A stretch of DNA of 11,527 nucleotides from an uncultured Candidatus Saccharibacteria bacterium (lineage in GTDB: Bacteria > Patescibacteriota > Saccharimonadia > Saccharimonadales > Saccharimonadaceae), in NCBI GenBank assembly GCA_938036845.1, contig CALHWA010000045.1, positions 1 to 11,527 on the forward strand. Direction: 5' to 3'. Both the position numbers and the translations under genes were made by a program. Below, in pieces: positions 1-6,106 of this stretch. The notes under the pieces are model-generated. The model did no database searches. It was not told where the DNA came from and worked only from the letters and a program-made list of their open reading frames with translations. Position 1 is the first letter of the stretch, and the number at the start of each line of letters is the position of its first letter.

Positions 1-411
1 AAAAGCCTGTGGCTTGAGAACAAAGTCGTGGTAGTGGAGAAGTCTGGTGACGTCGTGCGTGACACTGTGCACAGTAGTGGCCAAGCACTGCTCAAGGGAG
101 TGAAGACAACAGTCCTCGTCAACGGCAATAGCGCCAGTGCCAGTGAGATCGTAGCGGGGGCATTGCACGACCACAAAGCAGCGACATTGCTGGGCGAAAA
201 GACCTTCGGCAAGGGCACCGTGCAGCAGCTATTTGACCTACCTGACGGTCGCAAGCTCAAGATTACCGTGGCGCGTTGGTATACCCCAAGTGGCCGCAAT
301 ATTTCGCAGGGCGGCATTGCGCCAGATACTGAGGTTAAAATGAGCACCGATGACCGCAACGCTGGCCGTGACCCACAGCTCGATAGCGCACTGCAAAAGT
401 TTGCAGAGTAG
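1..411 (+). CDS. S41-family C-terminal processing peptidase (CtpA-like), 3' part
   Basis: This is the C-terminal 136 residues of a carboxyl-terminal processing protease; the frame is open from base 1 and the start lies outside the window. The family cleaves near the C-termini of envelope proteins, usually after a PDZ domain binds the substrate. Visible here is the end of the catalytic core. NGNSASASE holds the nucleophile (Ser46 of the visible part, the second Ser of SASAS). FGKGT holds the general-base Lys71, exactly 25 residues later, the same Ser-Lys spacing I recall for E. coli Prc. The segment GRKLKITVARWYTPSGRNI, followed by GIAPD, is the usual family C-terminal signature. A signal peptide and PDZ domain would lie upstream. 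No terminator is visible before the next gene 79 bases away. The catalytic residues are intact, so the protein looks active. Confidence 0.93.
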   Translation, partial: KSLWLENKVVVVEKSGDVVRDTVHSSGQALLKGVKTTVLVNGNSASASEIVAGALHDHKAATLLGEKTFGKGTVQQLFDLPDGRKLKITVARWYTPSGRNISQGGIAPDTEVKMSTDDRNAGRDPQLDSALQKFAE

Positions 412-453
412 ACATATGCCAAACAAAATGCAAACAATTGTTCGCTAAAAGTA

Positions 454-482
454 TTGTATTTGTTCTAAATCTACGCTACCAT
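454..482 (+). promoter_or_regulatory. Candidate promoter of the response regulator gene
   Basis: TTGTAT (454-459), a 17-base spacer and TACCAT (477-482) form a weak sigma70-type promoter. The predicted start of transcription is about 489, only two bases before the ATG at 491, so the mRNA would be almost leaderless. No Shine-Dalgarno sequence is present. A 10-bp palindrome, AACAATTGTT (433-442), lies just upstream of the -35 box. The boxes are imperfect; the main support is that the same geometry recurs at several other genes in the window. Confidence 0.5.
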
Positions 483-490
483 AAAAGCAT

Positions 491-874
491 ATGGACAGAC
501 GAAAGAAAATTCTCTTGGTAGAAGACGACACCGCGCTGCTGGCAGTGTATCGCTCGCGGCTCGAGCTGGAGGGCTTTGCGGTGAGCGAGGTGCATAATGG
601 CGAGGATGCGCTCTCGGCGGTGGTCGATGTTCGGCCCGATCTCATCTTGCTCGATGTGATGATCCCCAAGATCAGCGGCTTCGACGTGCTCGATATCTTG
701 CGTAATACCCCAGACACTACCAACGTCCGCGTTATCATGCTGACAGCACTGAGCCAGCCCAAGGACAAAGAGCGGGCCAAGCAGCTAGGGGTGGACGACT
801 ATCTCGTTAAGTCGCAAGTGATGATTGGCGACGTAGTGGCCCGCATTAAGTATCACCTGGGTATGACAGAGTAA
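491..874 (+). CDS. Stand-alone response regulator receiver protein
   Basis: A 127-residue single-domain CheY-like receiver with no output domain. The acidic pocket is Glu11/Asp12/Asp13 (LLVEDD), the phosphoacceptor is Asp55 (LILLDVMIP), the switch Thr is Thr85 (MLTA) and the conserved Lys is Lys107 (YLVK), so all residues needed for phosphorylation are present. Such proteins act as phosphorelay intermediates or bind targets directly when phosphorylated. No kinase is adjacent; the only histidine kinase in the window is about 8 kb downstream and has its own receiver partner, so the cognate kinase is unknown. The ATG at 491 is chosen because it gives a complete first beta strand and lies directly after a promoter-like sequence. 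Confidence 0.93.
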   Translation: MDRRKKILLVEDDTALLAVYRSRLELEGFAVSEVHNGEDALSAVVDVRPDLILLDVMIPKISGFDVLDILRNTPDTTNVRVIMLTALSQPKDKERAKQLGVDDYLVKSQVMIGDVVARIKYHLGMTE

Positions 875-909
875 GTCTTGCAGCCATGACTTCAAGATCT
901 CATTTTTTG
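875..909 (+). terminator. Weak candidate terminator after the response regulator
   Basis: A short stem (GTCTTG at 875-880 with CAAGAT at 893-898, one G-T pair) is followed six bases later by TTTTTT (904-909). The stem begins at the base after the stop codon. It is short and the T run is not directly adjacent, so this is only a possible intrinsic terminator. Confidence 0.35.
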
Positions 910-968
910 TTAACTCTTCTTTGTTGTCTCGTGTGGGGTATGCATAGTTTTCTCTGTATGCCGTTTCT

Positions 969-977
969 TGGTATAAT
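969..977 (+). promoter_or_regulatory. Extended -10 promoter, leaderless start of the 984 gene
   Basis: TGGTATAAT is a perfect -10 hexamer (972-977) with the TG extension at 969-970. No clear -35 box lies 16-18 bases upstream, as is usual for extended -10 promoters. Six bases separate the hexamer from the ATG at 984, so the predicted first transcribed base is the A of the start codon. There is no Shine-Dalgarno sequence, which agrees with a leaderless transcript. Confidence 0.75.
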
Positions 978-983
978 AGAGAA

Positions 984-1592
984 ATGACGAAAAAATATTC
1001 GGCACCACACAAGGCAGAAAGTGTACCGTTGCCATCACGACAACCAGATTACCTTCTTACTCAACCAATTTCGATAGATGGCATCCCAGAGTACACACCT
1101 TGTGTCGATGGGCATGTTATTGCGAAGTGCGATGGTGTGCCGCGGTATCGGTGGAATGTGTTACGCAGCAGTGGCCAGCTCGACGAAGGGTGGATTGATA
1201 CAGAGATTATCGACAAGGATGGCACGGTGCTAGTGCGGATGACCAAGCTAGTCAACCGAAGCAACATCCATCGACTTGAGAAATGTGTATCGCTCGCGGT
1301 GCTGCAGGAGCAGAACCTCGACTTCACCAATGCATACCTGCAAAAAGCCTATGGCGTGATGATGAAGGATGGCAGGCTGCAACCCGTTGCTGATATCGCT
1401 CATGCTACTCATCAGGATGACTCAACTGATGAGCAAGAAACAGAGGTACTGCCTGCTCAAGGTGGCAATACATATAATCATCTCGGTGGGGATAGTGCGC
1501 ACCAATTGGTTGGGAGTGTAGCGGCAAAAGCGAGCGACGGAGAGGTGGATAATAGCCTACTGGTACAGCGGGCGCTTGATCGTATAAGATAA
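984..1592 (+). CDS. Unknown protein, 202 residues
   Basis: I do not recognise a family. The first 135 or so residues look like a compact soluble domain: they contain YRWNVLRSSGQLDEGWID, then a short beta-rich stretch (GTVLVRMTKLV) and a helical part (residues about 95-125). From about residue 140 the chain becomes polar and acidic (DDSTDEQETE) and probably disordered, with a short helical end. There is no signal peptide and no membrane segment, so it is probably cytoplasmic. The start is fixed by the -10 box that places +1 on the ATG. It is transcribed on its own between the response regulator and the convergent rpmA. A function cannot be assigned; it may be lineage-specific. Confidence 0.75.
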   Translation: MTKKYSAPHKAESVPLPSRQPDYLLTQPISIDGIPEYTPCVDGHVIAKCDGVPRYRWNVLRSSGQLDEGWIDTEIIDKDGTVLVRMTKLVNRSNIHRLEKCVSLAVLQEQNLDFTNAYLQKAYGVMMKDGRLQPVADIAHATHQDDSTDEQETEVLPAQGGNTYNHLGGDSAHQLVGSVAAKASDGEVDNSLLVQRALDRIR

Positions 1593-1780
1593 TCCGCGGC
1601 TTATTCCAAAGGGTAGCAATAACTGGAATCACTGGTGTCAAAGCCTTTACTGATTGGGCGAAAGACTGGCCAAAAATAATGAGCATGCGTCATTCTCATC
1701 TGTAGTGCAAAGCATGCCATTGCTAAGTAGTACGGGCGGCGCCTATCGATAGCAAGCCTCGACCTCGCTTGGGTTATTAT

Positions 1781-1819
1781 CAAAATAAAAAAAGACCACC
1801 TCGATCATGAGGTGGTCTT
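1781..1819 (-). terminator. Rho-independent terminator of rpmA
   Basis: Read on the minus strand, AAGACCACCTC (1819-1809) and GAGGTGGTCTT (1802-1792) form a perfect 11-bp stem with a 6-base loop, followed by a T-rich tract (complement of 1781-1791). It begins 18 bases past the rpmA stop codon. This is a classical intrinsic terminator for the minus strand. On the plus strand no T run follows, so it would not stop the 984 gene efficiently. Confidence 0.93.
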
Positions 1820-1837
1820 GCGTGCGCTATAAAACAC

Positions 1838-2116
1838 TTACGCTGCGCTGACGCACACCTGGGTGCGTGGCTGGGTCTTGCCGGTGAAGGTGGACTTCTT
1901 GACCTTCTTGAAGCTGACAACACCACTGTGAGCGGCGTGGATGGTGTAGTTGCGGCTCATGTACGTGCCAGGGCCGGCAATCTTCGTAGCGCCTGTCTGG
2001 CGAACGAGGACCTCACCAGCGTTGACCTGCTGGCCACCGAAGCGCTTGACGCCAAGGCGCGCCCCAGCGTTATTGTGGACGTTCTTGCTTGAGCCACCTG
2101 CTTTGACTTTTGACAT
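1838..2116 (-). CDS. rpmA: 50S ribosomal protein bL27
   Basis: Encodes a 92-residue protein that begins MSKVKAGGSSKNV and continues with RLGVKRFGGQQVNAGEVLVR, the hallmark of bL27. This protein of the large subunit reaches the peptidyl-transferase centre with its N-terminal tail and helps position tRNA. The tail starts directly with no N-terminal extension to be removed by a Prp-type protease, unlike Firmicutes bL27. Length is normal for the family (about 85-95). The usual partner rplU (bL21) is not adjacent. The gene is a single transcription unit with its own consensus promoter, an AAAGGAG site four bases before the ATG and a strong terminator, consistent with high expression. Confidence 0.97.
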   Translation of the reverse strand: MSKVKAGGSSKNVHNNAGARLGVKRFGGQQVNAGEVLVRQTGATKIAGPGTYMSRNYTIHAAHSGVVSFKKVKKSTFTGKTQPRTQVCVSAA

Positions 2117-2120
2117 ATCA

Positions 2121-2179
2121 CTCCTTTAGCTAATATAAACAATCTATACGATTATACGTGAGGGCGTGGGCGAAGTCAA
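2121..2179 (-). promoter_or_regulatory. rpmA promoter and Shine-Dalgarno site
   Basis: On the minus strand TTGACT (2179-2174), a 17-base spacer and TATAAT (2156-2151) make a near-consensus sigma70 promoter. The predicted transcription start is about 2144, giving a 28-base leader. The Shine-Dalgarno sequence AAAGGAG (2127-2121) is four bases from the ATG. This is one of the few leadered genes in the window. Confidence 0.88.
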
Positions 2180-2216
2180 GCGGTGTGGATTGAATAGCAG
2201 CCGTAAGAATGCCGAC

Positions 2217-2225
2217 TGTTATAAT
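2217..2225 (+). promoter_or_regulatory. Orphan extended -10 promoter
   Basis: TGTTATAAT (2217-2225) is a perfect extended -10 element with a predicted start near 2232, but no start codon follows at leaderless distance and no clear -35 box is present. It could produce a longer leader for the gene at 2420 (about 190 bases) or a small RNA, or be a chance match. Confidence 0.45.
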
Positions 2226-2347
2226 GTGAGAGAAGAGAGCAGCAAGAGGAGTGCACAAGCGAGCAAGACATTGAGCTGTAGGCATGACAAAAAGGGGACA
2301 AAACATAGACAGTGATGCAGATGTGCTGCAGTATTAACTGAGCAGAG

Positions 2348-2376
2348 TTGGATAGCTGGCACTATGGTGGTATAAT
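2348..2376 (+). promoter_or_regulatory. Promoter of the 2420 gene
   Basis: TTGGAT (2348-2353), 17 bases, TATAAT (2371-2376), with a TG extension at 2368-2369. The predicted transcription start is about 2383, giving a leader of about 37 bases that ends in a strong Shine-Dalgarno sequence (AAAAGGAG, 2407-2414). Confidence 0.8.
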
Positions 2377-2419
2377 TAGCTACACTACAGATGCAATAAT
2401 GATATGAAAAGGAGTGATG

Positions 2420-3010
2420 ATGGCGGGACGATATGACAGGATCGGATCTCAGGGTGAGTGGCCGTATCCGGGCAGCGGGCCGAGTGGCAGCTCAGACACT
2501 GAGGCAGATTTGGCACGGCTTGCAGCGCGTCGGGATGCTAAGAGTGATTTGCCGTTGGGGCAAGGGGAAGGGGGTGCTCGGCAGGGTGCTCCTGCGCCCA
2601 CTGCAGCTGAGCTTCGAGCAAGCTTAAGAGAAATTGCTGAGACTCATGAATCAACAGTACTAGCTGCGCCATCAACTCCGGAGGATATACGTGCAGCGCT
2701 ACGTGATGGGGTGGGTGTTCACGAAGCACCAGCTCCTCAGGCAGCAGAAGGAATACGGGCAGATCCACACAGAGAAGCCCTTTGGAGCGCAGAAGGGACA
2801 CTCCGCAACGCTCCAGAGGTGTTGGTTACTGCAGCAAATGAGTTAGAGAGTATCATTAAAGGCGGCAACGTACCAGTAAGTGTTGTGCCTCGTTTGAAGG
2901 CTGTAGTGAAGTCTCTACGTGGCATTAACCTTCATGATCTTGGTGTTGCACAATCGTACGTAGGAACTGAAGCTTACAAAATGGACATGGAGGCAAACAA
3001 TCGCCAATAA
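2420..3010 (+). CDS. Unknown Ala/Pro-rich protein with internal repeats, 196 residues
   Basis: No family is recognised. The N-terminal 55 residues are rich in Gly, Ser and charged residues and probably disordered. Residues about 57-120 hold three diverged copies of a unit of roughly 20 residues of the type AP.P..E.IRAALR...HE (57-77, 83-102, 103-119). Residues 125-185 look like a helical domain (LVTAANELESIIKGG, then VVPRLKAVVKSLRGI). No signal peptide or membrane segment is present. The start at 2420 is preferred because AAAAGGAG ends five bases before it; an ATG at 2417 and a GTG at 2414 are in frame but too close to that site. The gene is monocistronic, with its own promoter and a terminator-like hairpin behind it. 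Confidence 0.75.
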   Translation: MAGRYDRIGSQGEWPYPGSGPSGSSDTEADLARLAARRDAKSDLPLGQGEGGARQGAPAPTAAELRASLREIAETHESTVLAAPSTPEDIRAALRDGVGVHEAPAPQAAEGIRADPHREALWSAEGTLRNAPEVLVTAANELESIIKGGNVPVSVVPRLKAVVKSLRGINLHDLGVAQSYVGTEAYKMDMEANNRQ

Positions 3011-3033
3011 TTCCATGCTACCAGAGCGGTACG

Positions 3034-3069
3034 AAGAACCTCAGCTATGTCATGCTGAGGTTCTTGCTT
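3034..3069 (+). terminator. Intergenic hairpin, probable terminator
   Basis: AAGAACCTCAGC (3034-3045) and GCTGAGGTTCTT (3054-3065) form a perfect 12-bp stem with an 8-base loop, 24 bases after the stop of the 2420 gene. The following GCTTATTG is only weakly T-rich, so termination may be inefficient. It lies between convergent genes; on the minus strand no T run follows. Confidence 0.75.
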
Positions 3070-3142
3070 ATTGAAACTGCTAGCATGTAGAAGGAAGCAC
3101 GTGTATTACTCGATGACCAGAATGAGATTTTACCACACAAGG

Positions 3143-4354
3143 TTATTTCATTACTTCCATCACCAACAACTCCCGCGCTACCACTTGGTTCTCGCGGTAA
3201 TAACAGAGGTCGGCGGGGCGAACGTGCTGGAATGGGCGGCGCTGGTAGCCCAGTCGCTCTAGCTGGGTGATGAGTGGCAGGTGAGTAAACTGCCCGTCGC
3301 TGCTGCGCCAAGCGGGCACCGCAATAACCAGTGGTGTGCCAGGGCTCAGCTGGGGGCGAAGATTAGTGAGAAAATGGCTGATGATATGGTTGCACGTGGT
3401 ACGCACAGTGCTGAGCTTAGCCGGAGCGGGTGGGGCAGAGAAGGGCTGGCCAAGGTATGTCTCGCAGACGATAGCGCTGAGCTGCTGGGCAAGTGGCCAC
3501 TGATGGGTAGTGGCATCGGCTTGAGTAACGCCATGCACCGTACCAGGGGTGGCCTCAGCAGAGCGGTGCTGCAGCCAGGTGAGGTTCTCGCTGGTATAGC
3601 TGACCATCTTGGGGTTTAGGTCGCTGCCGCACACATCGTAGCCCAGGAGGAGCGCCTCTTGCAGGACGGTGCCAGTGCCGCAGAATGGGTCGAGCAGTAG
3701 GGGGCGCGGCGCTGAGTGCTCGGTAGTAGACGAAGGCTGCACCAATGGCCCGGCCATATTGACCATCATGCGGGCAAGCTTGGGTGGCAGCATACCGACG
3801 AAGGCATCGGTGCGGGGGCGGGCTTGGTCGCGTGCGGCCAGGGCAGAGATGTTTTGCGCGCCAACACTCTCCGCCACAATAACGCGCCCATCCTGGGCTC
3901 GCACTACCAGCAGCTCGATGTGGTGGGGCGAGCGACCAAGCTTGTTGTGGTGGCTGGTGGCGGTGTTGAGTGCCGGAGCGGCGTTGGGGATGAGGCGCAA
4001 GCTCGTGCCAGTTGCGCGCAATTTTGTCTTAAGAATAAGGCCAGTCTTTTGCACCTCACGGGCGGTGGCAGAGAAGCCATAGGCACTGATGCCAAGCGTA
4101 ATCTTGTGCGGCGCGCCCTGCCATTGCGCGCTATAGTGGCGGACGATTTGCCGGCTCACCGCCAGCCAGTTACCGCGCAGCTCTAACACCACCCGGCCCG
4201 CCTTTTGGCTGCCACCCAGACGCTCAAAATCGAATATATCAGAGGTAATAACAGCGGCCTGCGCTCCAAACCAACGCACTGCCGCCGCGCCATACAAACA
4301 CTCCAGCTCCGCCACGCCGAGGGCCGGCTGCCGGCCAAGAATTGCAATATACAT
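3143..4354 (-). CDS. TRM11-like SAM-dependent RNA methyltransferase
   Basis: A 403-residue protein of the UPF0020/TRM11-TrmG10 type, whose members methylate guanine N2 in tRNA. The N-terminal 170 or so residues are THUMP-like, starting MYIAILGRQPALGVAELECL. The linker RTDAFVGMLPPKLARMMVNM (181-200) is typical of the family. The Rossmann methylase follows, with SAM motif I LDPFCGTGTV (221-230) and SDLNPKMV (244-251). Motif IV, usually DPPY(G) in this family, reads CETYLG (297-302). The C-terminus has the usual YYR..Q.V.REL signature. The start at 4354 is chosen over an upstream ATG at 4414 because TATACT puts +1 exactly on it, the family begins at MYIAILG, and the extension would run into the promoter of the divergent gene. 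The RNA target cannot be named from sequence. Confidence 0.85.
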   Translation of the reverse strand: MYIAILGRQPALGVAELECLYGAAAVRWFGAQAAVITSDIFDFERLGGSQKAGRVVLELRGNWLAVSRQIVRHYSAQWQGAPHKITLGISAYGFSATAREVQKTGLILKTKLRATGTSLRLIPNAAPALNTATSHHNKLGRSPHHIELLVVRAQDGRVIVAESVGAQNISALAARDQARPRTDAFVGMLPPKLARMMVNMAGPLVQPSSTTEHSAPRPLLLDPFCGTGTVLQEALLLGYDVCGSDLNPKMVSYTSENLTWLQHRSAEATPGTVHGVTQADATTHQWPLAQQLSAIVCETYLGQPFSAPPAPAKLSTVRTTCNHIISHFLTNLRPQLSPGTPLVIAVPAWRSSDGQFTHLPLITQLERLGYQRRPFQHVRPADLCYYRENQVVARELLVMEVMK

Positions 4355-4360
4355 ATGCCT

Positions 4361-4366
4361 AGTATA
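4361..4366 (-). promoter_or_regulatory. -10 box of the RNA methylase gene, leaderless
   Basis: On the minus strand TATACT (4366-4361) is followed by six bases and the ATG at 4354, so predicted +1 is the A of the start codon. No good -35 box or Shine-Dalgarno sequence is seen. Confidence 0.65.
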
Positions 4367-4413
4367 GCGCAAAAACGGGTAAGAATGGAGGAAATAGGCA
4401 ACTAGGCCGAGCA

Positions 4414-4442
4414 TTGACAGGAGCGACCAGGAGGCATATCAT
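4414..4442 (+). promoter_or_regulatory. Consensus promoter of the 4449 gene, leaderless
   Basis: TTGACA (4414-4419, perfect -35), 17 bases, TATCAT (4437-4442), then six bases to the ATG at 4449, which is the predicted +1. An AGGAGG (4429-4434) lies inside the spacer, upstream of the predicted transcription start and 14 bases from the ATG, so it would not be in the mRNA and probably does not serve as a ribosome binding site. Confidence 0.82.
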
Positions 4443-4448
4443 ACGCCT

Positions 4449-4997
4449 ATGACATCATATTACACAATAGCCCGCCTTCTCACCTATGATGACAGGCGTT
4501 TTGTCGGTATGGGGTGGGAGATTGATTGGCCATGGATTCATCAGCCCAACAACCCAAAGAGCCCCTATCTGTCATTTGGTGACCCACGCTGCCCATGGGC
4601 GATTGAGGTTGGTGTCTGTATCGCACCGCGCGATAAGTCAGTCCGTGAGAAGATGGACATCTCCCCTAATCAGGATGTTGGCGTGGGCACGACCGAGCCA
4701 GGGCGCTACATCCTCACCGTGTGTTCCCAGTCATTCTTGGATGACCCTGCTGGTGCAGAGTATTTTGATGGCGACCCAGTTACACCACTAGTCATGCCCC
4801 AGCTTGACTTCGTCGAGATAACAGCGTTTGTTGAAGCAAAGCTTGCCAAATACCAGCATGTTCCAACGGTCGATGATCCGTTCGGTACCGACAGAGAGTT
4901 CTATGAAGCAACGAAAGACTGGCTGTACGACACCGAGTACGACGAGTGGACGGCCTATGAGGCGACGATTGCCTGCCCAGCGAGTATGCTCGAGTAG
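4449..4997 (+). CDS. Unknown acidic protein, 182 residues
   Basis: No family is recognised. The protein is soluble, acidic and rich in aromatic residues and proline: GMGWEIDWPWIHQP near the N-terminus, FGDPRCPWAIEVGVCIAP in the middle, and DWLYDTEYDEWTAYEATIAC near the end. No signal peptide or membrane helix is present. Four cysteines (in RCPW, GVCIA, TVCSQ and IACPA) are spread out rather than in a CxxC zinc pattern. The start is fixed by a TTGACA/TATCAT promoter placing +1 on the ATG. It is transcribed divergently from the RNA methylase and ends 35 bases before the next gene, which has its own -10 box. Function unknown. Confidence 0.75.
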   Translation: MTSYYTIARLLTYDDRRFVGMGWEIDWPWIHQPNNPKSPYLSFGDPRCPWAIEVGVCIAPRDKSVREKMDISPNQDVGVGTTEPGRYILTVCSQSFLDDPAGAEYFDGDPVTPLVMPQLDFVEITAFVEAKLAKYQHVPTVDDPFGTDREFYEATKDWLYDTEYDEWTAYEATIACPASMLE

Positions 4998-5012
4998 CTG
5001 CAGTTAACCTCG

Positions 5013-5021
5013 TGGTATAAT
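5013..5021 (+). promoter_or_regulatory. Extended -10 promoter of the membrane protein-xseAB run
   Basis: TGGTATAAT (5013-5021), identical to the element before the 984 gene. Predicted +1 is about 5028-5029, four or five bases before the ATG at 5033, too short a leader for a Shine-Dalgarno site. No clear -35 box. It probably drives the overlapping genes as far as the methyltransferase ending at 8054. Confidence 0.72.
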
Positions 5022-5032
5022 ATACCGTAGCT

Positions 5033-6106
5033 ATGCAGAAATATATCAAAAAAATGAAACAGCTGTCCTTCCGCACCTGGCTGAGTATTATGACGTTTGT
5101 GCTGATCGCCTTGATTCTATTCTTGTCGCGGCACGAGCTTCTCCAGGCGTGGCATTTGCTGCAGCAGGTCAATATATGGGTCTTGATTGCCGTCTTCCCA
5201 GTGGCGGCGTTGGGGTACTTGGCGGCAGGTGAGATGATCTTCTCATATCTGCGGCAAAAGGGCTTCGTGCGTGATGTGAGCCCCTTTGCCCTGATGCGCT
5301 TGTCGCTGGAGCTAAACTTCGTCAACCACGCCTTCCCCAGTGGTGGCCTGAGCGGTATATCGTATGCCAACTGGCGCCTACGCAAATACGGTGTCTCGAC
5401 AGGGCGGGCGACAATGGCCCAAATGGTGCGCTATGTCATGGGCTTTGTGGCAGTGGTGCTGTTCCTTGCAGTGGCGGTGGTAATAGTGACGATCGATAGC
5501 GGAGTGAACCGCTGGATTATCCTGATGAGCGGGGGACTGGTATTTTGCCTGACGATGATCACGCTACTGGGAGTATACTTACTGACGAGCCAGCGGCGGC
5601 TCCACAAGGCAGCGCATCAGGTCACGCTGACAATCAACGGCTTCGCGCGGCGCATCCTGCGGCGCACAAAGCCAGTGATGGACGAAGCTGCGGTGCGGCG
5701 CTACTGCGACGACCTCCACACTGACTTCCTCGAGCTGCGGCGCGACAAGAAGCTGCTGTGGCAGCCCTTTATCTGGAGTATTGTCTTTACGATTATGGAG
5801 ATCTTACCCTTCTGGATGACCTTCCAATCGCTGGGGGTATCGGTCAATCCTGCATCAATTCTCATTGCCTATGGCGTGGCCACGACCATGGCGGTGGTGG
5901 TTGCTACCCCTGGTGGAGCTGGTGCGTATGAGGCAGTGATGGTGGGGATCTTGGCGCTCTCGGGTGTAAGCCAGGGCCAGGCCATCGTTGGGACGATGCT
6001 CTACCGCGTGATTGCCATCGTGACTACACTGGTGTTTGGCTATGCATTTTATCAATTAACCATCATGCGTTATGGACGCGACAAACCTCCCACCACTGAG
6101 CGTTAG
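5033..6106 (+). CDS. LPG synthase transmembrane-domain family protein (UPF0104-like)
   Basis: A 357-residue integral membrane protein resembling the flippase-like transmembrane part of lysylphosphatidylglycerol synthases (COG0392/UPF0104). Hydrophobic segments lie near residues 15-32, 47-66, 128-150, 156-184, 241-262, 274-296 and 318-343. Family-type motifs are FVNHAFPSGGLSG (96-108), and TPGGAGAYEAV before the last segments. The catalytic aminoacyl-transfer domain of MprF is absent, so the protein is more likely a lipid or polyprenol-linked substrate translocase, or a helper of one, than an LPG synthase; the substrate is unknown. A cytoplasmic, basic loop (about residues 188-240) separates the two halves. 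It overlaps xseA by 35 bases, so the two are probably co-translated. Confidence 0.82.
   Translation: MQKYIKKMKQLSFRTWLSIMTFVLIALILFLSRHELLQAWHLLQQVNIWVLIAVFPVAALGYLAAGEMIFSYLRQKGFVRDVSPFALMRLSLELNFVNHAFPSGGLSGISYANWRLRKYGVSTGRATMAQMVRYVMGFVAVVLFLAVAVVIVTIDSGVNRWIILMSGGLVFCLTMITLLGVYLLTSQRRLHKAAHQVTLTINGFARRILRRTKPVMDEAAVRRYCDDLHTDFLELRRDKKLLWQPFIWSIVFTIMEILPFWMTFQSLGVSVNPASILIAYGVATTMAVVVATPGGAGAYEAVMVGILALSGVSQGQAIVGTMLYRVIAIVTTLVFGYAFYQLTIMRYGRDKPPTTER

Larger units (their letters stand above)
2117..2416. other. 300-base gap between divergent rpmA and the 2420 gene
   Basis: No convincing protein gene lies here. It contains the rpmA promoter (minus strand), an orphan extended -10 promoter (2217-2225) and the promoter of the gene at 2420 (2348-2376). 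The stretch 2226-2347 is purine-rich on the plus strand. A 17-codon reading frame at 2284-2337 has no ribosome binding site and is not called a gene. No tRNA-like or strongly structured sequence was seen. Confidence 0.7.

Noticed and set aside
1593..1780. Possible RNA gene in the gap between the 984 gene and the rpmA terminator
   Set aside because: Only a short ATTCCA/TGGAAT pairing was found, no tRNA-like arms and no promoter; no structure could be supported.
2284..2337. Small 17-codon reading frame in the rpmA-2420 gap
   Set aside because: No Shine-Dalgarno sequence at the right distance and no leaderless promoter at its ATG; this length is expected by chance.
4355..4414. Earlier in-frame start (4414) adding 20 residues to the RNA methylase
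   Set aside because: The extension lacks a ribosome binding site, runs through the promoter elements of both divergent genes, and family members start at the MYIAILG position.
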